Source: Magnetococcales bacterium (lineage in GTDB: Bacteria; Pseudomonadota; Magnetococcia; Magnetococcales; JADFYX01). From it: DNA of 35,699 nucleotides. Where the stretch lies: the NCBI GenBank assembly GCA_015231305.1, contig JADGBW010000024.1:1-35699 (forward strand). The letters run 5' to 3'. The first letter of the stretch is position 1. Every line of letters starts with the position of its first letter. The notes beneath the pieces were generated by a model. The model was not told the DNA's origin, did not search any database, and saw nothing but the letters and a program-made list of their open reading frames with translations. Shown here piece by piece: positions 27,146-35,659 of the stretch. A program made the position numbers and the translations under genes.

Positions 27146-28453
27146 TTACGCCCGATAGATTTTTATATCATCAGCTTTAAATACACCACGAGGGTCTATA
27201 ATTAATTTTGCGTTTTGTTTAATCATATCCCAATCGAAACGATCGTGATTTGTTGCCACCAAAATACAGTCATAGGAGTTAACCACTTGGGGGGTAAGGT
27301 TTATGCTAGACAATGTTATGGAATGAGCACGCATAACAGGTGTTACAGGCACATGTGGATCAGAATAGTCAACATCAGCACCTAATTCTTGTAATTTTTC
27401 TAACAACACAAAACTTGGAGACTCTCTTACATCATCGACATTTTTTTTGTATGCCAAACCTAAAACTAAAATACGCGACCCTCGTACAGAACGGGAAATA
27501 TTGTTTAATGCTGATACTATTTTTCCTATAACAAAATCTGGCATGGCAGTGTTTACTTCTCCCGCCAATTCAATAAAACGAGTATTTAGACCGTATTCAC
27601 GGGCTTTCCAAGTTAGATAAAATGGGTCAATAGGAATACAGTGACCACCTAAACCAGGGCCGGGGTAAAAAGGCGTATAACCAAAAGGTTTAGTGGAAGC
27701 AGCCCTAATTACCTCAAAAATATCAAGGCCCATTCGATCCGCTACTAGTTTTAACTCATTTACCAACGCAATATTTACAGACCGGAATGTATTCTCCAAA
27801 ATTTTAACCATCTCAGCTGCTCCGGTTGAAGACACAGGCACAACAACATCAATAATTGTTTCGTATAAAGCTTGCCCCACTTCCATACAGTTTGGAGTTG
27901 TACCACCAACCACCTTGGGTATAGTTTTAGTTGTAAAATCTGGGTTTGCAGGATCTTCTCTTTCTGGTGAATAAATTAAATAAACATCTGTACCTACTGT
28001 GTAGCCAGCTTCAGAAATAGGTGGCAACATTTTTTCTTGGGTTGTTCCAGGGTATGTTGTGCTCTCAAGAGATATAACCTGTCCTTCATGCATGTGCGGA
28101 ATTATTGTTTGCAAAGATCCAGTAACAAAACTAAGGTCTGGCTCCCTGTTTTTATTAAGTGGAGTTGGCACACAAAGAATTATCGCATCAACTCTATTTA
28201 TTGTTGCAAAATCAGTAGTAGCCAAAAATGTTTTGTTATTTATAGCGGCTAAAAATGGTGCAGGGTTAATGTGTTCAATATATGCATCTCCTGCTGCTAG
28301 TTTAGAAATTTTAACAGGGTCAACATCAAAACCTACAACCTCAAACCCCTCTTCCATATATCTAAGAGCCAAAGGCAGACCAACATAACCCAGCCCAACT
28401 ATGCCTATTACTGCTTTTTTTTGCTGTATTTTTTCTACTAAGATGTTTTTCAT
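27146..28453 (-). CDS. Nucleotide-sugar dehydrogenase, WbpA-like (UDP-N-acetylglucosamine 6-dehydrogenase)
   Basis: A 435-aa UDP-glucose/GDP-mannose dehydrogenase family enzyme, which oxidises C6 of a UDP-sugar twice to the uronate with NAD. The Rossmann motif GLGYVG is at 20-25, and [29 protein letters not shown] and [26 protein letters not shown] are visible, with nucleophile Cys272. The SPEREDP and [13 protein letters not shown] wording favours the WbpA/TviB group using UDP-GlcNAc over Ugd. The product would be UDP-GlcNAc-uronic acid for surface polysaccharide. No strong ribosome site precedes the ATG. It is followed by manC and lies 83 bp after crcB. The exact substrate remains an inference. 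Confidence 0.88.
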   Translation of the reverse strand: MKNILVEKIQQKKAVIGIVGLGYVGLPLALRYMEEGFEVVGFDVDPVKISKLAAGDAYIEHINPAPFLAAINNKTFLATTDFATINRVDAIILCVPTPLNKNREPDLSFVTGSLQTIIPHMHEGQVISLESTTYPGTTQEKMLPPISEAGYTVGTDVYLIYSPEREDPANPDFTTKTIPKVVGGTTPNCMEVGQALYETIIDVVVPVSSTGAAEMVKILENTFRSVNIALVNELKLVADRMGLDIFEVIRAASTKPFGYTPFYPGPGLGGHCIPIDPFYLTWKAREYGLNTRFIELAGEVNTAMPDFVIGKIVSALNNISRSVRGSRILVLGLAYKKNVDDVRESPSFVLLEKLQELGADVDYSDPHVPVTPVMRAHSITLSSINLTPQVVNSYDCILVATNHDRFDWDMIKQNAKLIIDPRGVFKADDIKIYRA

Positions 28454-28536
28454 CTGTTTTTTTTATTAACTCCACAACAAAACAAACCAAATTTTACTTA
28501 CGGTTATAATTTACTATATATATGCCATTTAGACAA

Positions 28537-28911
28537 TCATACCACTCTTGCCAGCCACATACCTAACCAAACAGCAAAAACACATAAAACAACGCTAACA
28601 ACAACATTAGCAAAGGCAACGGGGCTTGCCCCTCCCTCTATTAGGTTTAAGGTTTCAATTGAGAAAGTAGAAAAAGTAGTTAAAGCCCCAAGCCCACCAA
28701 CCAAAATGGCCATTTTAAGATCGGGAGCAACTATGACCCGCTGGGTAAAAAAAATAAATAGAAAGCCCATTAACAAAGAGCCAATAACATTAACTGCCAA
28801 AGTACCCCAAGGAAAACCACGACCCAACCATTGATATACCCAAGAAGAGATAAGATAACGCAAGACTGCCCCTAGCGAACCCCCAATTGCTACATAAAAA
28901 ATGGTCTTCAT
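28537..28911 (-). CDS. crcB: Fluoride ion channel CrcB (Fluc)
   Basis: A 124-aa inner-membrane protein with four hydrophobic helices. It works as a dual-topology dimer that exports fluoride. Signatures: GGSLGAVLRY near the N-terminus, WGTLAVNVIGSLLMGF, and LGALTTFSTFSIE, which holds the phenylalanine-box and central sodium-site region. ATG 28911 is chosen because it overlaps the rarA TGA as ATGA and gives a normal-length N-terminus; an in-frame ATG ten codons earlier would lie well inside rarA. No fluoride riboswitch is visible upstream because the gene follows rarA directly, so expression is probably operonic. Confidence 0.93.
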   Translation of the reverse strand: MKTIFYVAIGGSLGAVLRYLISSWVYQWLGRGFPWGTLAVNVIGSLLMGFLFIFFTQRVIVAPDLKMAILVGGLGALTTFSTFSIETLNLIEGGASPVAFANVVVSVVLCVFAVWLGMWLARVV

Positions 28912-30230
28912 TGTTCGTGGGACCCCTTCAACTTTTGCCAATACTCTAACCGCCTTGCAATCTCTCGCTCATAGCCTCTTTGTACTGGTTGAAAAAATTT
29001 TTCATCTTTTAGGGTCTCAGGCATATAAACCTGGTTTACAACTCCCCCTTCATAATCATGTGCATAAAGATAACCTTTGCCATAACCAAGATCTTTCATC
29101 AACTTGGTGGGTGCGTTCAATATATGGGCAGGTGGGGATAATGGCCCATTTTTTTTTGCGCATTCTTGTGCCTTTTTAAATGCCACATAGGCACTGTTGC
29201 TTTTTGGCGCACAAGCAAGATAAATAACAGCCTGAGCTAAAGCAAGTTCACCTTCTGGTGAACCAAGAAAATGGTAAGACTCTTTAGCTTGCAAAGTAAT
29301 AGCTAATGCTTGAGGGTCTGCATTGCCTATATCTTCTGATGCAAAACGAACCATACGTCTTGCTATGTATAACCCATCTTCACCACCTTCAAACATACGG
29401 GCCAACCAATAAAGAGAAGCATCAACATCGGAACCTCGTAAGGATTTATGAAATGCTGATATAAGGTTGTAGTGAAACTCTCCAGTCTTATCATATAAAG
29501 TAGCTCTACGATTTAAACTTTTAGTCAAATCATCGATATTAAGCAAATCACCAGCAGCTATTTTGGGGTTAGCTACCTCAATAAAAGAGTCCAACAAATT
29601 AAGGCTATAACGGGCATCTCCATCTGCTTGGTTGGCAATTTCTGGTAAAACTTCTGGGGCAAGGTTGATTTTATTTTGCCCAAAACCATTTTTTTTATCA
29701 TCAATAGCACGTTGTAACAACAAAAGCAGATCATCTTTAACAAGTGGTTTTAACACCATTACCTGACAACGTGACAACAATGCGCCATTTAACTCAAAAG
29801 ATGGATTTTCAGTAGTGGCCCCAATTAGTGTGATAGTTCCATCTTCTACAAATGGCAAAAAGGCATCTTGCTGTCCTTTGTTAAAACGGTGAATTTCATC
29901 AACAAACAGTATGGTTCCCTCACCACCAGAGTCCAGCTCGCCACGGGCTTTTTGCATCACTTCCCGAACCTCTTTTACCCCGGCTAACACAGCAGATAGT
30001 GCCTCAAAACGGTATTTTGTTTTATTAGCTATAACCCTTGCAATAGTAGTTTTGCCACAACCAGGTGGCCCCCAAAGAATTAAAGATGGAATACGGTTTT
30101 TTTCTAGAGTTGCATAAAGCAACTTCCCCTTTGCCGTTAGATGCTCCTGGCCTACTACCTCTGCCAATGTTTGAGGTCGCATCCTATCTGCCAGAGGCGA
30201 AGTTGGAGCGGCAAAGGCAAGCCGTGACAT
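28908..30230 (-). CDS. rarA: Replication-associated recombination protein RarA (MgsA)
   Basis: AAA+ ATPase of 440 aa, related to clamp loaders, acting at stalled replication forks. Motifs: [20 protein letters not shown] (12-31), Walker A GPPGCGKT (54-61), Walker [20 protein letters not shown], and [19 protein letters not shown] with the sensor and arginine finger. The C-terminal MgsA tetramerisation domain includes [28 protein letters not shown] and [21 protein letters not shown]. Length is as expected. It starts one base after the rimO stop and overlaps crcB, so it belongs to the minus-strand operon from lolA onward. Confidence 0.95.
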   Translation of the reverse strand: MSRLAFAAPTSPLADRMRPQTLAEVVGQEHLTAKGKLLYATLEKNRIPSLILWGPPGCGKTTIARVIANKTKYRFEALSAVLAGVKEVREVMQKARGELDSGGEGTILFVDEIHRFNKGQQDAFLPFVEDGTITLIGATTENPSFELNGALLSRCQVMVLKPLVKDDLLLLLQRAIDDKKNGFGQNKINLAPEVLPEIANQADGDARYSLNLLDSFIEVANPKIAAGDLLNIDDLTKSLNRRATLYDKTGEFHYNLISAFHKSLRGSDVDASLYWLARMFEGGEDGLYIARRMVRFASEDIGNADPQALAITLQAKESYHFLGSPEGELALAQAVIYLACAPKSNSAYVAFKKAQECAKKNGPLSPPAHILNAPTKLMKDLGYGKGYLYAHDYEGGVVNQVYMPETLKDEKFFQPVQRGYEREIARRLEYWQKLKGSHEQ

Positions 30231-30231
30231 G

Positions 30232-31584
30232 TTAATCAGAATCTCTTGTAATTTTTAGATGACCAACAAGATCATATTCATAAGCTTCGGTTATCTCAAT
30301 ATCAACAATAGTACCAATTTTAGGTGAGCCATCGTTTATATAGACAACCCCATCAACGTCAGGAGCTTGCCCCATGGTGCGCCCTTCTAAAAGCCACTCG
30401 TTTTCATCGGAAACCCCACTGACTAAAACAGGGATGGTTTTACCTATATAAGTTGCTAATTTCTCTTGGCTAATGCTCTGCTGTAAGGCCATTAAGCTGT
30501 CTCGACGTTCTTGAGCAATTTTCGCTGGTATTTTATCTTCAAGATCATAAGCTGTGGTCCCTTTTTCATCGGAATAAGTAAATACTCCCACATGATCAAA
30601 ACGTGTCTCTTTTATAAACTCAAAAAGATGCTGAAATTCTGCTTCACTCTCTCCAGGAAAACCAACAATAAATGTGCTACGAATTGTGGCATGGGGTATT
30701 TTTTTACGAATCCGCTTAATTAATTTATATACATCAGCCTCTCGTTCTGCCCTTTTCATACGTTTTAAAACAGCTGAATGGCTGTGTTGCAGTGGAATAT
30801 CAAAATAGGGAAGTATATTATTATCTTCACTAATGATATTAAGCAGTTGGTCTGTAACCATTGTGGGATATAGATATAACAAGCGTATCCAAGCAAGGCC
30901 ATCAATTTCTTTTAAGCCTTCTAACAGGTCCGCCAAACTTAACCTGCGGTCTAAATCTCTTCCATAAAGTGTGGTATCTTGAGAAACTAAATTAACCTCA
31001 ACAACCCCCTGCTCTACCAAAGCAACTATTTCACTATCAATATCCTCAGGCTCTCTTGATACAAAGGCTCCACGTAACTTGGGTATAATGCAAAAAGCAC
31101 AGGGGTTGTTGCACCCTTCCGCAATTTTTACATATGCGGTATGGGGCAGTGTTGTTAAAACTCGTGGAGCATCTTCGCCAGCTCCGGGATTGGGTTTAGC
31201 CACAAGTGGTGGTTGTGTATTAGCCTCTATAATAGGAATTAATTTTTCATATTCAGAGGTTCCAGCTAAAAGATCAATTTCGGGGATATCGTCAAGTAAC
31301 TTCTCCCCATAACGTTGAGACAAACAGCCAGTAACTACAAGTTTAACACCAGGATGAGCTGCTTTAATTGCTGCCATTTCAGCAATAGCCTCGCGGGACT
31401 CCTCCTCTGCATCCGCCTTGAAACCACATGTATTTACCACCAACAAGTCAGCTTCGTCAGGGTCAGTAGTTAAGCTATACCCACCATCTAAAAACCGCCC
31501 GAGCATCTTTTCTGTATCCACAAGGTTTTTAGGACAACCCAAAGATATAACACCGACCAAACCACGTTTATTTGTTTCTGACAT
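30232..31584 (-). CDS. rimO: Ribosomal protein S12 methylthiotransferase RimO
   Basis: Radical-SAM enzyme that methylthiolates the conserved aspartate of ribosomal protein S12. The 450-aa protein has the UPF0004 domain with Cys17 (SLGCPKNLVDTE, the RimO signature), Cys53 (NTCGFKADAEEES) and Cys87 (TGCLSQRY). The radical-SAM motif is Cys158/162/165 (EGCNNPCAFCIIPKLRG). The C-terminal TRAM domain begins near 380. DTTLYGRDL and PYFDIPLQHSHSAVLKRMKR confirm RimO rather than MiaB or MtaB. Together with mtaB this is the second methylthiotransferase in the window. The upstream ribosome site is weak. Confidence 0.95.
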   Translation of the reverse strand: MSETNKRGLVGVISLGCPKNLVDTEKMLGRFLDGGYSLTTDPDEADLLVVNTCGFKADAEEESREAIAEMAAIKAAHPGVKLVVTGCLSQRYGEKLLDDIPEIDLLAGTSEYEKLIPIIEANTQPPLVAKPNPGAGEDAPRVLTTLPHTAYVKIAEGCNNPCAFCIIPKLRGAFVSREPEDIDSEIVALVEQGVVEVNLVSQDTTLYGRDLDRRLSLADLLEGLKEIDGLAWIRLLYLYPTMVTDQLLNIISEDNNILPYFDIPLQHSHSAVLKRMKRAEREADVYKLIKRIRKKIPHATIRSTFIVGFPGESEAEFQHLFEFIKETRFDHVGVFTYSDEKGTTAYDLEDKIPAKIAQERRDSLMALQQSISQEKLATYIGKTIPVLVSGVSDENEWLLEGRTMGQAPDVDGVVYINDGSPKIGTIVDIEITEAYEYDLVGHLKITRDSD

Positions 31585-31654
31585 TTACTTTTTTATTCGT
31601 AACATATTAAAACTTATCTGAGACTTTGCCCAAAAAGCCAAAATAGTTAAACCT

Positions 31655-32140
31655 TTAGTCTCTAAAGTTAATATATTGTAATGGCATTTCAAGCTTAGAC
31701 TCTTTCATAAGAGCTATAACACCTTGTAAATCATCTCGTTTTTTACCTGTTACCCTTACCTGCTCTCCCTGTATAGAAGCTTGCACTTTGGCTTTGCTGT
31801 TTTTAATAAGTTTTACTATTTTTTTAGCCAGCTCTTTATCAACACCTTGGCGAATAGTTACTTTTTGTCTAACCAAAGCACCAGATGCAGGTTCTAGTTC
31901 TGAAAAATCTAACACAGCAGGGTCAATTTTACGTTTTACCAGCTTGCCTTTTAAAACATCCATCACCTGTTCCATCTTATACTCATCATCACTTATAACA
32001 GTAATAACATCTTCTTCGCGCTCAATAGAGCTTTTAGAGTCTTTAAAGTCATAACGTGTTTTAATTTCCTTTGCTGCTTGATTAACAGCATTATCGGCCT
32101 CTTGCATATCTATTTCTGAAACAATGTCAAATGAGGGCAT
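31655..32140 (-). CDS. yajQ: YajQ family nucleotide-binding protein
   Basis: A 161-aa cytosolic protein with the family start MPSFDIVSEIDMQEADNAV, then AAKEIKTRYDFKDSKSSIE and a C-terminal AKVQASIQGEQVRVTGKKRDDLQ. YajQ proteins have two RNP-like folds; the Xanthomonas member XC_3703 binds c-di-GMP and acts with a transcription regulator. The role here is unknown. AGGAG at 32150-32154 overlaps the lolA stop codon and lies nine bases before the ATG, so it is probably coupled to lolA. Confidence 0.93.
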   Translation of the reverse strand: MPSFDIVSEIDMQEADNAVNQAAKEIKTRYDFKDSKSSIEREEDVITVISDDEYKMEQVMDVLKGKLVKRKIDPAVLDFSELEPASGALVRQKVTIRQGVDKELAKKIVKLIKNSKAKVQASIQGEQVRVTGKKRDDLQGVIALMKESKLEMPLQYINFRD

Positions 32141-32152
32141 TTTTACTCTCTC

Positions 32153-32839
32153 CTAGTTAGTTTGGTTATTGCCATCGTCTTCTATTAAGTCAACACCAGC
32201 GGGCAGCAAAAATTGGAATCTATCGGTTTCTAAAGATTTATTATAACGCATTTTTAAAAAAGTAAACCGAGAGTAATTACCTAGTGAATCCAACAAGGTT
32301 AAATTAAGAATTTCATTTTTATTGGGGTGTAGGGTTAAAATAATCTCCTGAACTGACCCCTCCTTTATGGGAACCATTCGCACACTAGGAAGCTTCCAAA
32401 TTTTGTCTTCGGTTACCGTTAATACAAATGTCTCACTTAAGGGTTTATCTGAAACAAAAAATGCAGCAGGTGTATCTTCTAATACACTGGCATTTGTTTT
32501 GGTAACTTGGGCTAAGTCTACCTCATAATAGTAGACCGCTTTACCATCAGATAGAATCATCTGTTCAAAAGGGTCTGTGTAGTCCCATCTAAACAGGCCA
32601 GGGCGTTTAGCTGAAAATCTTCCCTTACTTAATGGCGGGGAATTACCATCGGCCTCCTCTACCTGTTGGGTAAATTCAGCGTCTATGGTTTGCAATTTAT
32701 CAATAAATGAGTTCAATCGTAAAATAGCTGGGTCAGCAGGCTTTGCATTGGCTACATCAAATGTCAAAAAAACTACAACTATAAAACAAAAAAAAGTTCT
32801 ACCCAAAAACTTAGCAGGGCCATTTGGTTTTGATATCAT
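32153..32839 (-). CDS. lolA: Outer-membrane lipoprotein carrier protein LolA
   Basis: Periplasmic chaperone that takes lipoproteins from LolCDE to LolB. The 228-aa precursor has a signal peptide of about 32 residues (basic start, FFCFIVVVFLTF core, cleavage after DVANA). The mature part shows the LolA pattern: LNSFIDKLQTIDAEFTQQVEE, GRFSAKRPGLFRWDYTDPFEQMILSDGKAVYYYEVDLAQVT, and C-terminal YSRFTFLKMRYNKSLETDRFQF. An AAGGATTAAAT ribosome site precedes the ATG. It is the first gene of the long minus-strand operon and diverges from an unknown gene. Confidence 0.93.
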   Translation of the reverse strand: MISKPNGPAKFLGRTFFCFIVVVFLTFDVANAKPADPAILRLNSFIDKLQTIDAEFTQQVEEADGNSPPLSKGRFSAKRPGLFRWDYTDPFEQMILSDGKAVYYYEVDLAQVTKTNASVLEDTPAAFFVSDKPLSETFVLTVTEDKIWKLPSVRMVPIKEGSVQEIILTLHPNKNEILNLTLLDSLGNYSRFTFLKMRYNKSLETDRFQFLLPAGVDLIEDDGNNQTN

Positions 32840-32841
32840 AA

Positions 32842-32917
32842 TTTAATCCTTGTATCCATATTAGTTTGGCATAAATATAGCAGCGATTCTTACTAGAAGC
32901 TACTCGCAAGGATTAAA
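32842..32917. repeat. 11-bp inverted repeat framing the lolA divergent promoter region
   Basis: TTTAATCCTTG (32842-32852) and CAAGGATTAAA (32907-32917) are perfect reverse complements 54 bp apart, inside the spacer between lolA and the plus-strand gene at 32965. The left copy on the minus strand contains the lolA ribosome site. The right copy is an identical AAGGA-type site facing the other way but too far from ATG 32965 to serve it. A shared regulator site or a degenerate duplicated leader is possible. Confidence 0.45.
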
Positions 32918-32964
32918 GAATTTGATTTTAAAAAAATATACAGGCGTTCATTAAGGCTATAACC

Positions 32965-33480
32965 ATGGACCTAAAAACTAATCGCGATAGAAGATATGAC
33001 CATAGCTTGGATGAAAAAATATCATCAAAGCAAGGGGCAAAGAGCGTGATATCACAAAATTTTGCTATGGATTTAAACCATTTAAACAAACTGTTAGAAG
33101 AGTCTGAACCAGAGTTGCAAGAAACGTTAGAGTCACTCTCAAATTGGTTAAATACATTTATTTCTGTAAAATTAGTAGCATATTGGAACCCAAGAACCAC
33201 TTTTAGCCACCTATGCTGTAGAGACAAAGAAGAGAGCAGCAAATATTTAAGGGAAAAATCTCAGGCTATTATAGATGGTCCTCTGCCGAGAACTCGACAC
33301 TGGCGACAAGAAAATTGGCTATTTCACCTATGGATTGGTAACCCATTAGATAAGTGGGACCGTATTTTGGTGGTGGAAAGCGGGCAAGGCATGACCATAA
33401 ATGACTCTAACAAGCTAATGGAGAAGACTTTAGATATCCTCCATAAGCCTCTTAAAAATGCACTTAAGAGTTGCACTTAA
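32965..33480 (+). CDS. Uncharacterised protein with possible GAF-like domain
   Basis: A 171-aa soluble protein that I do not recognise. The first 35 residues are charged. A helix at about 36-70 (NHLNKLLEESEPELQETLESLSNWLN) is followed by alternating strands (ISVKLVAYWNP, WLFHLWIG, DRILVVESGQG) and a final amphipathic helix (NDSNKLMEKTLDILHKPLKNAL). The strand-strand-helix ending resembles a GAF or roadblock-type sensor fold, but no signature residue proves it. There is no signal peptide or transmembrane segment. AAGG (32956-32959) precedes the ATG. It is divergent from lolA and convergent with the next unknown gene. Confidence 0.6.
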   Translation: MDLKTNRDRRYDHSLDEKISSKQGAKSVISQNFAMDLNHLNKLLEESEPELQETLESLSNWLNTFISVKLVAYWNPRTTFSHLCCRDKEESSKYLREKSQAIIDGPLPRTRHWRQENWLFHLWIGNPLDKWDRILVVESGQGMTINDSNKLMEKTLDILHKPLKNALKSCT

Positions 33481-33501
33481 TAAAGTGGATATAAGGTAAA
33501 A

Positions 33502-34029
33502 TTATGAGGCATTCTGCTTAAGAAGTATGCGAGCTTGGGAAAAAACACCAGCATCATACTGACCTGTTGCCCGTTTTTTGACAACATGTTCGACAAATGG
33601 CTGGCGAACTTCTGGCGTTACAGAATAATTGTTAGCTATTCCTCCTGCTAAATGACCAACATTAGATAGTGATAGATGAAAAGCATCACGGCTCCATCTA
33701 CCATTAACCAGCTTTTTTTCTCCAGCCCAAGCTTTAGAGTTGTTATGGCTGTTATCAATAAAAAAGCTCTTACCAGACCTATTATAAAAGGCAGATATTT
33801 TTTCTTGGCCAGAATCAAGAAGAGAAGTAGTAGCTTTATTTAAACCTGCAAAAAGGGTTTTTGCTTTTTGCGATATAACTAAAACAGACGCAGGAGCAGG
33901 CCATTTTTTTATATTTGCAGCCAGTTTTGCTTGAAATGATGATTCAAGCTTAGCTAACTCCTCCACCCTATCGGTCAAACGATGGTAAAATCTCTGTGCA
34001 AAACCAAAAATTTTCGGCACTGAAATCAT
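33502..34029 (-). CDS. Uncharacterised basic protein
   Basis: A 175-aa soluble, basic protein that I do not recognise. The N-terminal third is helical (IFGFAQRFYHRLTDRVEELAKLE). A Ser/Asn-rich stretch then contains FIDNSHNNSKAWAGEKKL, and the C-terminus has repeated aromatic, Gly and Asn residues (LSNVGHLAGGIANNYSVTPEV). There is no signal peptide, metal motif or membrane helix. A near-perfect ribosome site AGGAGGT (34037-34043 on the minus strand) stands directly upstream with normal spacing from ATG 34029. This makes it the best-supported unknown gene here and suggests efficient translation. Only 21 bp separate its stop from the convergent neighbour. Confidence 0.65.
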   Translation of the reverse strand: MISVPKIFGFAQRFYHRLTDRVEELAKLESSFQAKLAANIKKWPAPASVLVISQKAKTLFAGLNKATTSLLDSGQEKISAFYNRSGKSFFIDNSHNNSKAWAGEKKLVNGRWSRDAFHLSLSNVGHLAGGIANNYSVTPEVRQPFVEHVVKKRATGQYDAGVFSQARILLKQNAS

Positions 34030-34246
34030 AGTGCTTACCTCCTATAAGTCTAGTATCAAACCTTAGACATTTATTAGAGTATAAACTACTAACAAGCAAA
34101 AAAGGAAATAAATATCATAATTCTGACTGTTGGAAGTGCGCACAAGGGTTCTTTATACTGTTTTAACTGGCAATAATTTAGCAGACATTAAAACTCAATA
34201 ATATAATTATAATACAAAGAGTTAAACATAACTGCCACATAAAAAA

Positions 34247-34275
34247 AATATTTTTTATACCAATATTTTTTATAC
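34247..34275. repeat. Tandem 14-bp A/T repeat
   Basis: AATATTTTTTATAC occurs at 34247-34260 and again at 34262-34275, an exact direct repeat with a 15-bp period. T-tracts set about one and a half helix turns apart suggest curved DNA or a repeated regulator or promoter-spacer element. Confidence 0.6.
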
Positions 34276-34361
34276 AAACACTTATAATATTACCAGGCAA
34301 ATTCAATTGCATTTTTTACCAAAAATGAGTATTATTTGAACATAAATGAAGTTTTAGACTC

Positions 34362-34400
34362 AAATGATTTATTAGAGGTCAATTTAAGACTAAATCATTT
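34362..34400. repeat. 10-bp inverted repeat upstream of the Ser-rich protein gene
   Basis: AAATGATTTA (34362-34371) and TAAATCATTT (34391-34400) are perfect reverse complements with a 19-bp gap, ending 32 bp before ATG 34433. The two arms are also preceded by AGACT (34356-34360 and 34387-34391), so the region can be read as an imperfect direct repeat as well. An operator or 5'-leader stem for the downstream gene is possible. Confidence 0.5.
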
Positions 34401-34432
34401 TTAATGTGTCTTTTTTGTATAGGTGGTAAATT

Positions 34433-34894
34433 ATGGCTGAGTCTCCACAACAAGTCTCAAGTTCTTCTAGCTCAGAAAAACAGGCTCTTTCCATCAAAGC
34501 CATGGAGAGAACTAAGGAGTTAAAGGCTAAGCGAGATAAAATAAATGAAGGCCAAGATAGTAAAGAGGCTGACTTTAAACGTATAGTAGAAAAATCTCCT
34601 AAAATTAGTGACTTTCCTAACTCCACAAAAGTTAAAATAAGCCGTGAGCTATCTAACTTAATGGCTGAAAAAAATAATTCTAAAAAGGTAGACCCAGGTA
34701 TAGATGAAGAGGTAGTTGAACGACATACTCAACAAAAGCCACAAAGTGTAAAACCTGATACTGGCTCCACTTCAGATGCTTTTTTTCAACGTATGGCAAG
34801 TTTACAAAATGAAGATAACCACACAGCCAGAGACTCACTACAAGGCAGAATAAAACTATCTCCACCCACCCGTAGCATTGATATTGTCAGTTAA
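34433..34894 (+). CDS. Uncharacterised Ser/Lys-rich, probably disordered protein
   Basis: A 153-aa protein of low complexity that I do not recognise. A Ser run (SSSSSS, about residues 9-14) is followed by a charged helix (KAMERTKELKAKRDKINE), a Pro/Ser/Lys middle (VEKSPKISDFPNSTKVKI) and a polar C-terminus (FFQRMASLQNEDNHTARD). No signal peptide, cysteine or membrane segment. AGGTGG lies just upstream of ATG 34433. The stop is 15 bp before the MBL-fold gene, so they may share a transcript. Size and composition recall small regulators or anti-sigma-like proteins, but nothing specific supports that. Confidence 0.6.
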   Translation: MAESPQQVSSSSSSEKQALSIKAMERTKELKAKRDKINEGQDSKEADFKRIVEKSPKISDFPNSTKVKISRELSNLMAEKNNSKKVDPGIDEEVVERHTQQKPQSVKPDTGSTSDAFFQRMASLQNEDNHTARDSLQGRIKLSPPTRSIDIVS

Positions 34895-34909
34895 ACGGCT
34901 TTAAGAGCT

Positions 34910-35659
34910 ATGCGCGTAACTATTCTTGGTAGTGGTACAGGCATTCCCTCTCTTAAGCGTTGTTGTGCTGGGTATCTTTTACAAACTACCGACAAAAAAT
35001 ATCTTATAGATTGCGGAACAGGGATTCTGCGTCAGTTAGAAAGAAATAAAACCAGCTTCAACTGCCTTGATGCTATATTTATAACCCACACCCATTCTGA
35101 TCATATAGGCGACCTTACAGCATTGGTTCATGCCTTACGCCTACCAAACCTACCACGCTCCAAACCTTTACACATTTATGGTCCGCCTGGGTTTATCGAC
35201 TTTTTCAAAGCTATAGTTCAGCCTGTAGCCAAGCCACCGACATTATTTCCATTTTTTGTAGAAGAAGCACCACTATATTGGCAAAAAGACGGAATAAACA
35301 TACAAACCTGTAACACCATACACTCAGACCGCTTTAAAAGTGTTGCTTATAGGTTTGATGAATTTAATAAATCTGTAGTGTTTTCGGGTGATTGTGACTT
35401 TGATGATGAAATAATTAATCTAGCCCAAAATACAGACCTATTTATTTGTGACTGCTCTACACTAGCAGCAGGAAAAATACCCGGTCATCTCAGCGCAATA
35501 GAAGTAGGAGAAATAGCTCAACAAGCCCAAGTAAAACAGTTAGTACCAACTCACTTCTACCCCATAGAAGGCCCAGACAGCCTTAGAGCAGATGAATGCG
35601 CACAAATTTACACAGGACCAATTACCTTGGCAGAAGATCTTTTAATGATTATCGTATAG
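34910..35659 (+). CDS. MBL-fold metallohydrolase (RNase Z / AtsA-like)
   Basis: A 249-aa metallo-beta-lactamase-fold hydrolase. Order: VTILGSGTGIPSLKR start (RNase Z-like TxxGxG-type), YLIDCGTG, the zinc motif HTHSDH (His60, His62, Asp64, His65), VFSGDCDFDD with the bridging Asp, a distal GHLSAIEVG, and PTHFYP with the last His ligand. It lacks the extra exosite arm of true RNase Z and is shorter (about 305 aa for ElaC). It is therefore better called an RNase Z-like phosphodiesterase or arylsulfatase-type protein of unknown substrate. It lies 15 bp after the Ser-rich gene. The remaining 40 bases of the window show no feature. Confidence 0.88.
   Translation: MRVTILGSGTGIPSLKRCCAGYLLQTTDKKYLIDCGTGILRQLERNKTSFNCLDAIFITHTHSDHIGDLTALVHALRLPNLPRSKPLHIYGPPGFIDFFKAIVQPVAKPPTLFPFFVEEAPLYWQKDGINIQTCNTIHSDRFKSVAYRFDEFNKSVVFSGDCDFDDEIINLAQNTDLFICDCSTLAAGKIPGHLSAIEVGEIAQQAQVKQLVPTHFYPIEGPDSLRADECAQIYTGPITLAEDLLMIIV

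Larger units (their letters stand above)
34030..34432. other. 403-bp gene-free AT-rich interval
   Basis: This is the longest stretch without a gene, between two divergent unknown genes. It holds the ribosome site of the minus gene, an 8-bp palindrome GTGCGCAC (34137-34144), a 14-bp tandem repeat (34247-34275) and a 10-bp inverted repeat (34362-34400), listed separately where useful. No tRNA-like, rRNA-like or credible small open reading frame was found. It probably carries promoters for both flanking genes, and possibly a small RNA. Confidence 0.6.

Noticed and set aside
28454-28536. Fluoride riboswitch near crcB
   Set aside because: This spacer is downstream of crcB; the upstream side is rarA coding sequence. 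No riboswitch fold was recognised.
32921-32953. Ten-codon leader peptide starting at TTG
   Set aside because: It has an AAGGA upstream, but the start is weak, there is no attenuator-like stem before ATG 32965, and a frame of this length is expected by chance.
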